Assembly: GCF_003056055.1 (NCBI RefSeq)
Contig: NZ_PYFP01000001.1
Location: 496,001 to 560,000, forward strand
Direction of reading: 5' to 3'
Origin: Glaciimonas sp. PCH181
Lineage (GTDB): Bacteria > Pseudomonadota > Gammaproteobacteria > Burkholderiales > Burkholderiaceae_D
Length of the DNA stretch: 64,000 bases
Part shown: piece by piece, positions 38,453 through 47,881 of the stretch
Numbering within the stretch: the first letter of the stretch is position 1
How the letters are laid out: every line of letters begins with the position of its first letter
Program-made: the position numbers and the translations under genes
The notes under the pieces: generated by a model
Seen by the model: only the letters and a program-made list of their open reading frames with translations
What the model was told of the DNA's origin: nothing
The model's database searches: none

Positions 38453-39019
38453 ATGCCCGCCGATACAACTGCCATCAATAAGTTGATGGATCGATTCGAT
38501 GATCACCCCAGTGTCTGGCTATTTGGTTATGGCTCACTGATATTCAAAGCCGATTTTCCGTTTGTTGAAAAACGTCCTGCGCTGATTAGAAATTGGACGC
38601 GGCGCTTCTGGCAAGGCTCATACGATCATCGTGGAACGCACACAGCGCCGGGGCGCGTGGTTACGCTGATACGGGAAGCAGAGGCGATTTGCGAAGGCAT
38701 GGCTTATTTAATTACCCCGCAGATTTTTGAGCATCTGGATTACCGTGAAAAGAACGGTTATCTGCGACTTTCTACAGAAATAATCTTTGAGGATGGGACC
38801 AACGCAGAGGGGGTGGTATATATCGCCACGGCGGAAAATACGGCTTTTCTCGGACCGGCTTCCGAGCTGGACATCGCTCGTCAAATCGCCGCATCGTCCG
38901 GTCCCAGTGGGCATAATAAAGAATATCTCACCGGCTTAGCGACAGCGCTGAGAGCGCTCGGTAAAAAAGATGCCCACGTGTTTGGAATCGAACAGCATTT
39001 GATTGCGCTGGACAATTAG
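38453..39019 (+). CDS. chaC: Gamma-glutamylcyclotransferase (ChaC-like)
   Basis: 188-aa cytoplasmic enzyme that splits glutathione into 5-oxoproline and Cys-Gly. The substrate-binding P-loop is LFGYGSLI (residues 23-30), RRFWQGSYDHRG follows, and E99 in LDYREKNGY is the catalytic base. It stands alone rather than with the chaA calcium/proton antiporter. Confidence 0.9.
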   Translation: MPADTTAINKLMDRFDDHPSVWLFGYGSLIFKADFPFVEKRPALIRNWTRRFWQGSYDHRGTHTAPGRVVTLIREAEAICEGMAYLITPQIFEHLDYREKNGYLRLSTEIIFEDGTNAEGVVYIATAENTAFLGPASELDIARQIAASSGPSGHNKEYLTGLATALRALGKKDAHVFGIEQHLIALDN

Positions 39020-39067
39020 ATAAAGTAAATGTCGCAGGCCAGTCGATATAGGCTAGCCTGCTTATTT

Positions 39068-40669
39068 CTACCAACCACCACCCAGCGCCCTGAATGTCGT
39101 GACCGCTGCGCGCGCGTTATCGGCATGTGCCTGGGCAAGCTGATCTTGCCCAGTTAATAGCAGGCGGTCTTCATCCAACACTTCAGTCAAGCTGACAGCG
39201 CCACCTTTATAGGCCTCTTCCGAAGCATCGCGAGCACGCTGATGCGCATCAACTTCGCGCACCAGCTCGCGGCTTTGCACTTCCAGTTGCGCCAGAGTCA
39301 TGATAGTGTTTTCGACATCTTCCGTCGCCCGCAGCATGGATAACCGATACATCAGCAAAGCTTCGCTATTCACGCCTTTAGCGCGGGCGATTTCTGCATC
39401 GATACGGCCAAAGTCGAATATTCTCCAACGCAGGCCGAGTCCGACTGCGGGCTGAAAACTGTTCTGTGACAACAGCCCGGCAGCACCTAAACTGCCGAAT
39501 CCTAATAGTCCGGATAAAGAAAGCTTTGGATAATATTCCGCCATTGCTACGCCGATGTTGGCATTCGATGCTGCGAGTCGGCGCTCGGCAGCAATGACGT
39601 CAGGGCGACGACGTAAAAATGCGGTTGGGCTATCAGCCACGGCGGTTGCGGGGATGACTGCTGTGTTTGGCGCTTTGACCAGTTCGGTTGCGTAGGTGCC
39701 GGGCTGTGCGCCCATCAACACATCCAACCGGTTTGATTGTCTTTCTAACTCAGTGCGTAAAGGCGGAATGCTGGCACGGGCTTCCGATAAGCGCGCTTCT
39801 GCCTGTGCTTGCTCGCGGACGGTAGAAAGACCGTCGTTCAAGCGTATTCCGACTAACTCAAGCAGGCGATTATTGGTTTTTACCTGATTTTCTGCAAGCG
39901 CGATGCGCGCCTGCGCGCCGCGAATACGGAAATACGCATCGGCTGCCTCTGCGGCCACTGAAATACGGACGCCCAGATGGTCCGCTTCGGCTGCTTCTTC
40001 CTCTGCATTGGCGGCCTCGCTGCCGCGTTTCAAACTGCCAAAAAGATCAAGCTCCCAACTGGCCCCAGCGCCGACATCATAAAAGGTCTGCGTGCGTTCA
40101 TAACCGGGGAAGGTACTCGCGATTTTACCTAACGGACTTTGAAGGGATTGTTTTGCTCTGGTTGCATCACTGATGAGATTGCCTTGCGGCAGACGTTGCG
40201 CGGCAGTGCCAGTCGCGATGGCGCGGGCCTGATCGACGCGGGCAATGGCGGCTGCCAGATCGAGATTTTGCTTTAGTACGTGCTCGATGATTCCGGTTAA
40301 TACCGGATCGTGAAAGCCCGTCCACCAACTATCCAGCGCAGGCATCGGCGCAGCTGTTTGACGTGCATTTAGCATCTTGGCGTTGTGCAGGGCCGACAGA
40401 TCCGTATCGCTCGGCTTTTGGTAGTTAGGCCCAGTGGCGCAACCTGCAATGAAAGTGCTGAGCGCTAATACGGCTGCGCTCATGAGGGTAGATTTTTTCA
40501 GCGTTGGTAATTTTACGACAGTCTTGTGTGGCAGCAATGGTTTGGACGAAGCAACGGCTAAAGCCAGGTCTAGCGCTAATTCTTCGCTGTTATTTCCTTG
40601 CTGGCGATACTGCCGCTGCGTCAGATAGACGTTGCCGGAGGGGAGAGGTGAGGTTGATTGGGTGTCCAT
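39068..40669 (-). CDS. NodT-family outer-membrane efflux lipoprotein with extended N-terminus
   Basis: 533 aa from the ATG at 40669. The TolC-like body is standard (GPNYQKPSDTD, SWWTGFHDPVL, FLRRRPDVIAAERRL), and a lipobox LSTFIAGCATGP is present, but about 60 residues precede the signal helix (TQSTSPLPSGNVYLTQRQYR and following). An ATG at the signal helix itself (MSAAVLALS) would make a normal lipoprotein but with a very short n-region. It is divergent from the EmrA/EmrB genes and is most likely the outer-membrane duct of that pump. Confidence 0.85.
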   Translation of the reverse strand: MDTQSTSPLPSGNVYLTQRQYRQQGNNSEELALDLALAVASSKPLLPHKTVVKLPTLKKSTLMSAAVLALSTFIAGCATGPNYQKPSDTDLSALHNAKMLNARQTAAPMPALDSWWTGFHDPVLTGIIEHVLKQNLDLAAAIARVDQARAIATGTAAQRLPQGNLISDATRAKQSLQSPLGKIASTFPGYERTQTFYDVGAGASWELDLFGSLKRGSEAANAEEEAAEADHLGVRISVAAEAADAYFRIRGAQARIALAENQVKTNNRLLELVGIRLNDGLSTVREQAQAEARLSEARASIPPLRTELERQSNRLDVLMGAQPGTYATELVKAPNTAVIPATAVADSPTAFLRRRPDVIAAERRLAASNANIGVAMAEYYPKLSLSGLLGFGSLGAAGLLSQNSFQPAVGLGLRWRIFDFGRIDAEIARAKGVNSEALLMYRLSMLRATEDVENTIMTLAQLEVQSRELVREVDAHQRARDASEEAYKGGAVSLTEVLDEDRLLLTGQDQLAQAHADNARAAVTTFRALGGGW

Positions 40670-40706
40670 GCTGTGATTTCTTTTTAAATATCCGGTAGAT
40701 AAAATA

Positions 40707-40764
40707 GTTACTTGCATTTCGATAGTTACTAGCTTAATCTTGTAACTATCAAAATGCAAGTAAC
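40707..40764. promoter_or_regulatory. Near-perfect 23-bp inverted repeat between the OMF and emrAB genes
   Basis: Left arm 40707-40729 and right arm 40742-40764 are reverse complements with a single mismatch, separated by 12 bp. Each arm starts and ends with the same pentamer (gttac on the left arm, gtaac on the right), so the element also holds direct repeats. It lies in the short region between divergent efflux genes, where a dimeric repressor such as the HxlR protein encoded downstream could bind. Confidence 0.75.
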
Positions 40765-40804
40765 ATAAATTAATCTTCATCAATCATAGATACCGGTGCC
40801 AATC

Positions 40805-41932
40805 ATGACCAAAGATGTAATCGAACTCAGCGCAAAACATAAGGCAGAAGTCAGCGCAGAATATCCCGTTAAACCGAATAGAAAACGGCTCGCCATTGGC
40901 AGCTTGATCGTAATTGTCGCCATCGGCGCAATCGCTTACACGTATCACTGGGCAACCGTCGGGCGCTTTATGGAAGACACCGATGACGCCTATGTCGGTG
41001 GTGACGTGACCGTGATTAGTCCTAAAGTGTCCGGCAACATCACAGAAATAGCCGTGCGCGATAACCAAGTCGTCCATGCGGGCGATATCTTGGTTAGAAT
41101 CGATAATCGTGATTACGTTGTTGCTTTAGCGAAAGCCGATGCGGCCGTGGCAGCAGAGCAGGCTTCATTGGCGAATATTGACGCGACGCATCATTTACAA
41201 GATGCGATGATTGATCAGGCCAGGGCCGGTATCGTTGCTACTAACGCCGAAACACGCCGTGCACGCGATGATCAGACCCGTTATCAAAATCTGTCAGCCA
41301 AGGCGGCAGTGTCAGTGCAAAGCTCTCAGAAAGCGGACGCCGACTATAAACAAGCGCTTGCCGGCGACCAAAAAGCGCAGGCAAACCTGAATGCGGCACA
41401 GCGCCAGATTGAGGTGATCGCGACACAAAAGCAAAAAATCCAGGCGGCCTTGGCCCAAGCCGTGGCGCAGCGCGATTTGGCCGAACTGAATCTGAGCTAT
41501 ACCGAGTTGCGTTCTCCCATCGATGGCGTGATTGGTAATCGTCGCGCCCGTGTCGGCGCGTATGCCACGATTGGTGGTCAGTTATTGGCAGTGGTTCCAG
41601 CGCAAGGTTTGTGGGTGGATGCCAATTTTAAAGAAAATCAATTGGCGCATATCCACCCCGGATCGGCTGTCAAGATCACTGCTGATGTACTCCCCGGTGA
41701 AGTCTTTCACGGCCATGTCGCCAGCGTAGCCCCCGCCACCGGCGCGCAATTCAGCATTCTTCCGGCAGAGAATGCCACCGGCAACTTTACCAAGATTGTG
41801 CAACGGGTTCCGGTACGCGTGGTGCTGGACGGCGAGGGTGGCAAGCTGGGTAAATTACGCCCGGGCCTGTCTGTCACGGCGCAAGTCGATGATCGACCTG
41901 CCAGTAAAATCGTTAGCCGGACTGAATCTTGA
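40805..41932 (+). CDS. emrA: EmrA-like efflux adaptor (HlyD family)
   Basis: 375 aa. A single N-terminal helix (LAIGSLIVIVAIGAIAYTYH) is followed by the EmrA signature MEDTDDAYVGGDVTVISPKV, an alpha-helical hairpin, then SPIDGVIGNRRARVGAYATI and the GLWVDANFKENQL beta-barrel motif. It links the EmrB pump to the outer-membrane duct. The start is uncertain between GTG 40796 and ATG 40805. Confidence 0.92.
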   Translation: MTKDVIELSAKHKAEVSAEYPVKPNRKRLAIGSLIVIVAIGAIAYTYHWATVGRFMEDTDDAYVGGDVTVISPKVSGNITEIAVRDNQVVHAGDILVRIDNRDYVVALAKADAAVAAEQASLANIDATHHLQDAMIDQARAGIVATNAETRRARDDQTRYQNLSAKAAVSVQSSQKADADYKQALAGDQKAQANLNAAQRQIEVIATQKQKIQAALAQAVAQRDLAELNLSYTELRSPIDGVIGNRRARVGAYATIGGQLLAVVPAQGLWVDANFKENQLAHIHPGSAVKITADVLPGEVFHGHVASVAPATGAQFSILPAENATGNFTKIVQRVPVRVVLDGEGGKLGKLRPGLSVTAQVDDRPASKIVSRTES

Positions 41933-43539
41933 GCGCGACTGCCGCGACCGCCATCGCCCCAAGGGTGGTGAAGTCGCTTCCCAATCTCGGCGAATTGTCG
42001 CCACGGGCGAAGATATTTGCTTTTGCCTGTATGTGCGTGGGCATGTTTATCGCGTTGCTAGATATCCAGATCGTCTCGGCGTCGCTGGCCGATATCGGCG
42101 GTGGGCTGTCTGCCGGTGCCGATGAAACGGCGTGGGTGCAAACCAGTTATCTGATCGCGGAAATCATCGTGATTCCGCTTTCTGGCTGGCTATCTCGCGT
42201 GATGTCTACGCGTTGGCTGTTTTGTGTTTCTGCGGTGGGATTTACGATTGCCAGTTTGTTGTGCGGTTTGGCCTGGGATATCAATAGCATGATCTTTTTC
42301 AGAGCGCTGCAAGGCTTTCTGGGCGGGTCGATGATTCCGTTGGTGTTTACCTCGGCCTTCATCTATTTTTCGGGGCATCAACGGGTCATTGCTGCGGCGA
42401 CCATCGGTGCAATTTCATCGCTGGCCCCAACGCTGGGGCCGACCATAGGCGGGTGGATTACTAGTAATTATTCCTGGCATTGGCTATTTTTTATTAATCT
42501 GGTGCCCGGCATTTTTGTCGCTGTGATGGTGCCGCGATTGGTGCATATCGATCAGCCGAATCCTTCGCTGCTACGCGGAGCGGATTATTTTGGCATGATT
42601 CTGATGGCGATCTTTTTAGGCTGTCTGGAATATACATTAGAAGAAGGGCCGCGGCTGGGATGGTTGGGCGATGATGTGATTCGTACCACGGCCTGGATAT
42701 CGATGCTGGCGGGTATTAGCTTCATCTGGCGCAGTCTGGCATTTGCCAATCCGGTAGTCGATCTGCGCGCGTTAAAAGATGGCAATTTTGCGCTTGGATG
42801 TCTATTTTCGTTTGTCACCGGTATCGGTATCTTTTCGACGATTTATCTGACGCCGGTATTTCTGGCGCGGGTCCGCGGATTCAGTGCGTTGGATATCGGC
42901 TTGGCAATCTTCTCAACCGGCGTATTTCAGGTGTGCGCCATTCCTTTCTATTCTTATCTGGCGAAACGCGTAGATTTGCGCTGGCTGTTGATGGTGGGAC
43001 TGGCTGGTTTTGCGCTAAGTATGTGGAATTTCATGCCGATTACGCACGATTGGGGATGGCATGAATTTCTGCTCCCGCAGGCATTGCGCGGTTTTTCACA
43101 GCAATTTGCGGTCGCGCCGACGGTCACGTTGACGCTGGGGGGATTAGCGCCGGAGCGGCTTAAACAGGCATCCGGCCTGTTCAATCTGATGCGTAATCTG
43201 GGCGGCGCAATCGGTATCGCGGTTTGCGGCACTATTCTGAATGATCGGACCAATTTGCATTTCTTGCGTCTGGCAGAACATTTGAATGCAGGTAATGAAG
43301 CCATGACGACGATGCTGCAAACGGCCAGCAGCAATCTCAGCGGCTGGGGGCTGAACACGACCGATGCGCAGTTAGGGGCGGTAAAACAATTATGGCTGCT
43401 GACTTTTCGAGAAGCGCAAACGCAGACCTTTGCCGATGCTTTTTTCGTCGTGATGCTGTGCTTTGTGATCACCACCGCGTTGGTGCCGCTGATGAAAAAA
43501 ATTGCGGCACCTAAAGCGCCATCGCCAGACGCGCATTAG
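41929..43539 (+). CDS. emrB: EmrB-like drug:proton antiporter (MFS, DHA2)
   Basis: 536 aa, 14 helices. LLDIQIVSASLADIGGGL and DETAWVQTSYLIAEIIVIPL are the DHA2 motif C/D1-like blocks, followed by LGPTIGGWI (motif C). The first codon is TTG, overlapping the emrA stop as TTGA; a GTG further in is an alternative. It pumps hydrophobic compounds from the inner membrane into the EmrA-duct assembly. Confidence 0.92.
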   Translation: MSATAATAIAPRVVKSLPNLGELSPRAKIFAFACMCVGMFIALLDIQIVSASLADIGGGLSAGADETAWVQTSYLIAEIIVIPLSGWLSRVMSTRWLFCVSAVGFTIASLLCGLAWDINSMIFFRALQGFLGGSMIPLVFTSAFIYFSGHQRVIAAATIGAISSLAPTLGPTIGGWITSNYSWHWLFFINLVPGIFVAVMVPRLVHIDQPNPSLLRGADYFGMILMAIFLGCLEYTLEEGPRLGWLGDDVIRTTAWISMLAGISFIWRSLAFANPVVDLRALKDGNFALGCLFSFVTGIGIFSTIYLTPVFLARVRGFSALDIGLAIFSTGVFQVCAIPFYSYLAKRVDLRWLLMVGLAGFALSMWNFMPITHDWGWHEFLLPQALRGFSQQFAVAPTVTLTLGGLAPERLKQASGLFNLMRNLGGAIGIAVCGTILNDRTNLHFLRLAEHLNAGNEAMTTMLQTASSNLSGWGLNTTDAQLGAVKQLWLLTFREAQTQTFADAFFVVMLCFVITTALVPLMKKIAAPKAPSPDAH

Positions 43540-43575
43540 GCCGTTTTATCGCGGTTGGGTTTGGTTTGATGGCAA

Positions 43576-43594
43576 CCTGCATCATCGATGCAGG
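43576..43594. promoter_or_regulatory. Palindrome between emrB and the hxlR gene
   Basis: cctgcatc-atc-gatgcagg, a perfect 8-bp dyad about 35 bp after emrB and about 100 bp before the HxlR gene. It could be an operator or a weak terminator; no T-run follows. Confidence 0.35.
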
Positions 43595-43690
43595 GATTTA
43601 CCAGGGTTTTAGTGATTCAGGGAGGCCACTTGCACAATGATAGCGACAAGCCTATGCTTTCTTTCATGTTGACGGTAAAGGAGTGATCTC

Positions 43691-44227
43691 ATGCATCGCA
43701 AAAGTTTTACGAATATGAGTTGTCCCATCGCGCGCAGTCTGGAGCGGGTGGGCGAATGGTGGAGCATCCTCATTCTGCGCGACGCCTTTTATGGGATGAC
43801 GCGTTTTGATGAATTCCAAAAAAGTCTGGAGATTGCGCCGAATATCTTGACTAGGCGTTTGACGGCGCTGGTGGCCGAGGGTTTGATGGAACGCCGTCAA
43901 TATCTGGAAAAGCCGCCGCGCTTTGAATACATACTCACTGAAAGTGGCAGGGCGTTTAAACCGATTATGATCGCCTTAATGGCATGGGGAAATAACCATT
44001 TCGCCCCGGATGGCCTAAGCGTGGTGCTGACGGATATTGAAACAGGCGCGACTGTTGAACCGATTCTGGTCGATGGGAAAAGTGGCAAGAAGATCATTGG
44101 GAAAAACTACGTGTTAACAGCGGGGCCAGCAGCCGGGCCCGGCGTTCACAATCGGATGGCCTATGCCGCGCAAAAACGCGCATCGCCCGATAAAATACCG
44201 GATTTTCCGCCGAAACTGATGGCTTGA
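43691..44227 (+). CDS. HxlR-family transcriptional regulator
   Basis: 178 aa. The winged helix-turn-helix of the HxlR/MarR-like class is clear: CPIARSLERVGEWWSILILR with a conserved Cys11, IAPNILTRRLTALVAEGLM and the wing ending PRFEYILTESGRA. About 60 C-terminal residues extend beyond the usual domain. A strong aaggag site precedes the ATG. Cys11 is at the position used by redox- and quinone-sensing members, and the neighbouring pump genes suggest it controls them. Confidence 0.88.
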   Translation: MHRKSFTNMSCPIARSLERVGEWWSILILRDAFYGMTRFDEFQKSLEIAPNILTRRLTALVAEGLMERRQYLEKPPRFEYILTESGRAFKPIMIALMAWGNNHFAPDGLSVVLTDIETGATVEPILVDGKSGKKIIGKNYVLTAGPAAGPGVHNRMAYAAQKRASPDKIPDFPPKLMA

Positions 44228-44318
44228 TGACACTTGCTTTCTTCATTGCCCAGCCATTTTCATTAAGATTCGGCTAATACGGGCTAGTTATTTACTACAT
44301 TTATGTAACGGAAAATAT

Positions 44319-45275
44319 ATGCGTTTTCTCATCGTAGGCGCAGGTGCGCTTGGCGGGTATTTCGGCGGTCGTTTGCTAGAAGCTGGTCAGGACGTGACGT
44401 TTCTATTGCGACCGGGCAGAGCTGCGCAACTCGAAAAAACTGGCTTAATAGTCAAGAGTCGTTTCGGTGATTTGGCTTTGCCAACGCCGCAGCATTTAAC
44501 AGCCGATGAATTGACTGCAGAAGGACATGCAGCAAATGTTGCGCCATTCGATGCGGTGATTGTCGGCTGCAAGGCCTATGATTTGGCCCAGACGATGGAG
44601 GCATTTGCGCCAGCGGTCGGTCCCGAAACAGTGATCCTGCCATTGCTGAACGGTATGCGACATGTCAATGATCTGGCGCTGCGGTTTGGCGCAAAACATG
44701 TGTTGGGCGCGCAATGCATGATTTCTGCCGCGCTTGATGCGGATGGCACAGTGCTGCATTTGAATGACACGCATGGGCTTTCGTTCGGTGAATTGGATGG
44801 ATCCAGTTCGGCGCGTATCGATGCGCTGAAGGCGGCTTTTTCGGCTGTACGATTTGATGCCAATGCCAGTACGGATATCTTGCAGGAGATGTGGGAAAAA
44901 TGGGTATTTATTGCCTCAGCAGCCAGCATTACCTGTTTGATGCGCGCTACGGTGGGCGATATTGTCAGTGTCGGCGCTAGTGACCTGGCGTTAACTATTT
45001 TTGAAGAATGCAGCGCTATCGCTGCACAAAATGGCTTCGCTTTACGTGCCGCCGCCATTGAACGTGCGCGTTCTGTCCTGACGACAGCAGGTTCGCCGCT
45101 CACCGCTTCGATGTTCAAAGATATCCAGCGTGGCGCACCGATTGAGGCCGATCATATTGTCGGCGATCTGCTCAATCGCGGATCGAAAGATAATCAGTCT
45201 CAATCTTTATTGCGCGTGGCCTATGCGAATCTGAAAGCCTATGAAGCAAAACGGGAGCGAGAAACGGCAGTTTAG
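44319..45275 (+). CDS. panE: 2-dehydropantoate 2-reductase family protein
   Basis: 318 aa. N-terminal Rossmann motif VGAGALGGYFGGRL, then the ApbA/PanE C-terminal helical domain with EKWVFIASAASITCLMRATV holding the catalytic lysine and LTASMFKDIQRGAPIEADHI with the substrate-binding residues. Reduces ketopantoate to pantoate (coenzyme A synthesis) or a related 2-keto acid; many genomes carry several paralogues, so pantothenate synthesis is not certain. Confidence 0.82.
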   Translation: MRFLIVGAGALGGYFGGRLLEAGQDVTFLLRPGRAAQLEKTGLIVKSRFGDLALPTPQHLTADELTAEGHAANVAPFDAVIVGCKAYDLAQTMEAFAPAVGPETVILPLLNGMRHVNDLALRFGAKHVLGAQCMISAALDADGTVLHLNDTHGLSFGELDGSSSARIDALKAAFSAVRFDANASTDILQEMWEKWVFIASAASITCLMRATVGDIVSVGASDLALTIFEECSAIAAQNGFALRAAAIERARSVLTTAGSPLTASMFKDIQRGAPIEADHIVGDLLNRGSKDNQSQSLLRVAYANLKAYEAKRERETAV

Positions 45276-45386
45276 TGCGGATACCGGCATATTTATCCCC
45301 TAAGACGACGCGGACAACACTTATCGCACGCACCCCGTTAAAATAGCGGCTTAAAACGTCACATAAGTTAAATTCGAGAAAATAGT

Positions 45387-46040
45387 ATGGATATTCATGT
45401 CTGGACGGCGTATTTACTGGCATCGCTTATTATTGCCGTTTCGCCCGGATCCGGTGCCGTTCTGGCGATGAGCCATGGCGTGCGGTTTGGCGTAAAGCGT
45501 ACCGGCGCTACCATTCTTGGGCTTGAATGTGGTTTGGTTGTGATTTTGCTGATCGCAGGGGCGGGAATTGGATCCTTGCTGGTAGCGTCTGAAATTGCCT
45601 TTAATGTTGTGAAGATATTGGGCGCGTTGTATCTCATTTATCTGGGGTTTTCGCAGTGGCGTGCACCTGTATCGCCGGTTGCAACAAGCCCTACTGAGAA
45701 AGGGGAGCCATCCGCAGCGCTCTCGACATGGCGGCGGCGCTGTGCAACTGGTTTTCTCACCAATGTCACGAATCCCAAAGGCATCGTCTTTATGGTCGCG
45801 GTGCTGCCCCAATTTATCGGCCAGTATCGCCCGTTAGCGTTGCAACTACTAATCATGTCGCTTACCACAGTAGTGGTAGACGTTGCTGTTATGCATGGTT
45901 ACGCATTGGCCGGAAGATCGATGCAAAATCTGTTTCGAAACGCGCAGGCTCTTAAAATTCAGAACCGATTTTTTGGCGGTTTATTAATGGCTATTGGGAC
46001 CGCGCTATTTTTTGTTAAGCGCGGAAACCATAGCTTATGA
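45387..46040 (+). CDS. LysE/RhtB-family amino-acid exporter
   Basis: 217 aa, six helices. The N-terminus has AVSPGSGAVLAMSHGVRFG, the family's proline/glycine motif, and FLTNVTNPKGIVFMVAVLPQ follows in the middle. Exports an amino acid or derivative; the substrate is unknown. Confidence 0.88.
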   Translation: MDIHVWTAYLLASLIIAVSPGSGAVLAMSHGVRFGVKRTGATILGLECGLVVILLIAGAGIGSLLVASEIAFNVVKILGALYLIYLGFSQWRAPVSPVATSPTEKGEPSAALSTWRRRCATGFLTNVTNPKGIVFMVAVLPQFIGQYRPLALQLLIMSLTTVVVDVAVMHGYALAGRSMQNLFRNAQALKIQNRFFGGLLMAIGTALFFVKRGNHSL

Positions 46041-46210
46041 AGTTCGTACAAACGCATTGAAAACGGTGGTGAAATAGTTTAGAGAAAATTTACACCGAAC
46101 AACGCTGTGTCCCTTGCAGGCCTGATTTGTCAGTAGCTTTGATCACATTGGCAAAAGTTCCGACCTGCAATTATTTAGAACAATTGAATCAGCTTTAATA
46201 AGTAAACTTA

Positions 46211-46690
46211 ATGAAAATTTTATATCTGGACTACAACGGTGTGCTGCATGACGGCATGGTTATCCGCAATCGTAAGCGTGGCATGTATATCACGACGCCA
46301 GAGCGGTCATTCTTTGAGTGGATGCCGATATTGGAAGAATTGCTTGCGCCTTATCCAGACGTGAAAATTGTTTTATCGACGAGCTGGGTGAGGGCGTTAG
46401 GATTCGATGCAACGCGGCAAGAACTTAGCGAAAGTTTGCGTGCGCGAGTTGTTGGATCAACCTTCCATCATCCAAAATTATTGCAAAGCGAATTCGATCT
46501 GATGCCGCGTGGCATGCAAATCTTGAATGACGTCACGCTGCGTAAACCGGACAGCTGGTTTGCTATCGATGACGATACATTTGGCTGGCCTGCAGCGCAT
46601 CGCGATCGATTAATCGAGACAAAAGGAAATCTGGGATTGAGCGATCCGGCAACGCAGGATGCGGTCCGTAAAATACTTGCGACGTTGTAA
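46211..46690 (+). CDS. HAD-domain protein with altered motif I
   Basis: 159 aa. Resembles the HAD domain found in Swiss-Army-knife RNA repair proteins and stand-alone relatives: motif I is ILYLDYNGVLH, motif II lies in VLSTSWVRA and a motif IV-like acidic run in WFAIDDDTFGWP. The nucleophile D7 is present but the +2 acid/base Asp is Asn9, which would weaken or change phosphatase chemistry. It is a single gene with a strong terminator downstream. Confidence 0.75.
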   Translation: MKILYLDYNGVLHDGMVIRNRKRGMYITTPERSFFEWMPILEELLAPYPDVKIVLSTSWVRALGFDATRQELSESLRARVVGSTFHHPKLLQSEFDLMPRGMQILNDVTLRKPDSWFAIDDDTFGWPAAHRDRLIETKGNLGLSDPATQDAVRKILATL

Positions 46691-46775
46691 AAAATAGTTT
46701 TTTTCGAGACGTAAGAGAACGAAAAAATATTACTTTTCAGTAAGTTATAGCATTACAGCAACGCGAAAAAATAAT

Positions 46776-46825
46776 AGGCACGTATTCACACATCAACCGG
46801 ATGTGTGAATACGTGCCTTTTTTTG
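46776..46825 (+). terminator. Strong rho-independent terminator
   Basis: A perfect 19-bp stem (46776-46794 with 46800-46818), 5-nt loop and T-run, about 90 bp after the HAD gene. The 390-bp stretch to the next gene otherwise holds only a doubtful short open frame. Confidence 0.88.
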
Positions 46826-47080
46826 TGCGCTATCTAATGGCAGTTGTCGGACACTTTTCGCACCCGCTTTAGCGGTTACTTCATCTTGTATTCCCGCGCC
46901 ATCAGAGCAGCCAATCGCGCCCACAATGTTGTCACCGACAATCAAGGTATACCACCCCGCCAGGCGATGAGATCATCCAACATTACTATTGGTCTTCAGG
47001 AACATGATCAATTCCTGTTGCAGGCCAATGTACGTATGGGCGGCGTGAGTGGCTAGCCTATACTTGCCTCTATTAGTTGC

Positions 47081-47404
47081 CTATATTGCGACGTTAGATT
47101 TTCCTGCGATTTGTGGCCGTAGATCGGTGATGTCATGCTCGGTTTGCTGCGATCTGTTGATCGGCTCGGGGGGCGCATTACGCAGTCTGTTGGCATAGTA
47201 TTGTGCATCTATTAAAGACGAATACGCAGCGGCACTTTTTAATTTGCCTTCCAATCGCGCAATGCGTTTGTTTAGAAGATGGACCTGCGCTTGAACGTGT
47301 TCCAGATCATTCTCTGCCGACAATAATTGTATCCGTGCGGCTGATAGCTCGTCATTTACTATAGCGATGTGCGTTGGAGTAAACAAACGTTTGAGTATGT
47401 TCAT
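47081..47404 (-). CDS. Small coiled-coil protein, unknown function
   Basis: 107 aa. A short N-terminus (NILKRLFTPTHIAIVNDELS) leads into a heptad-rich helix (AARIQLLSAENDLEHVQAQV and LLNKRIARLEGKLKSAAAY) and a polar tail. The aggagc site ahead of the ATG supports the start. No family is recognised. It lies in a group of minus-strand genes of unknown function reaching to 50172. Confidence 0.6.
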   Translation of the reverse strand: MNILKRLFTPTHIAIVNDELSAARIQLLSAENDLEHVQAQVHLLNKRIARLEGKLKSAAAYSSLIDAQYYANRLRNAPPEPINRSQQTEHDITDLRPQIAGKSNVAI

Positions 47405-47656
47405 AATTGCTCCTGTACGTTGGCAATGACGTTTCAGCTTTATGCAAATTGCGATCGTCTTCTGCCGAGAACGGATTGATAGAGGATAAAAAATTTCACT
47501 CGACTTTCGTTCGTTCTTGCAGCTTAGCTTACCCGCGTTTATATGGTAACAGCCAGATTTATTTGTGGGAAGTTATTCAACTTCGCATGTTTCTATGATG
47601 TTATTTTGCGACATTGCTTTCGTGCAAACGTTGCATTGCATCTATAAGAAATTTTG

Positions 47657-47881
47657 TCAGGATGGCGTGATGATGCACCATATGCAATCCTTGCCGATCC
47701 ATTGCAATAATTGTAAAAGCAAAAGAGTTGTATCGCTGAATATCACCAGAGCGAGACAGGCGCTCAGGAATAGCGTTACGATTAATGCTATCAACGCGAG
47801 CTGACCGGAGATCGAAGCGATCGCCGCAAAATGCCGATCCATATAATCATGGATGCGATGCTGTTTAGATGAGGTAGTCAT
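47657..47881 (-). CDS. Small membrane protein, unknown function
   Basis: 74 aa with one long or two short hydrophobic segments (SGQLALIALIVTLFLSACLA, then TTLLLLQLLQWIG). An aagga element precedes the ATG at 47881; six extra codons upstream are possible. No family was recognised. Confidence 0.5.
   Translation of the reverse strand: MTTSSKQHRIHDYMDRHFAAIASISGQLALIALIVTLFLSACLALVIFSDTTLLLLQLLQWIGKDCIWCIITPS

Noticed and set aside
46844..47056. 70-codon open frame after the HAD terminator
   Set aside because: TTG start, no ribosome binding site and no recognisable protein features.
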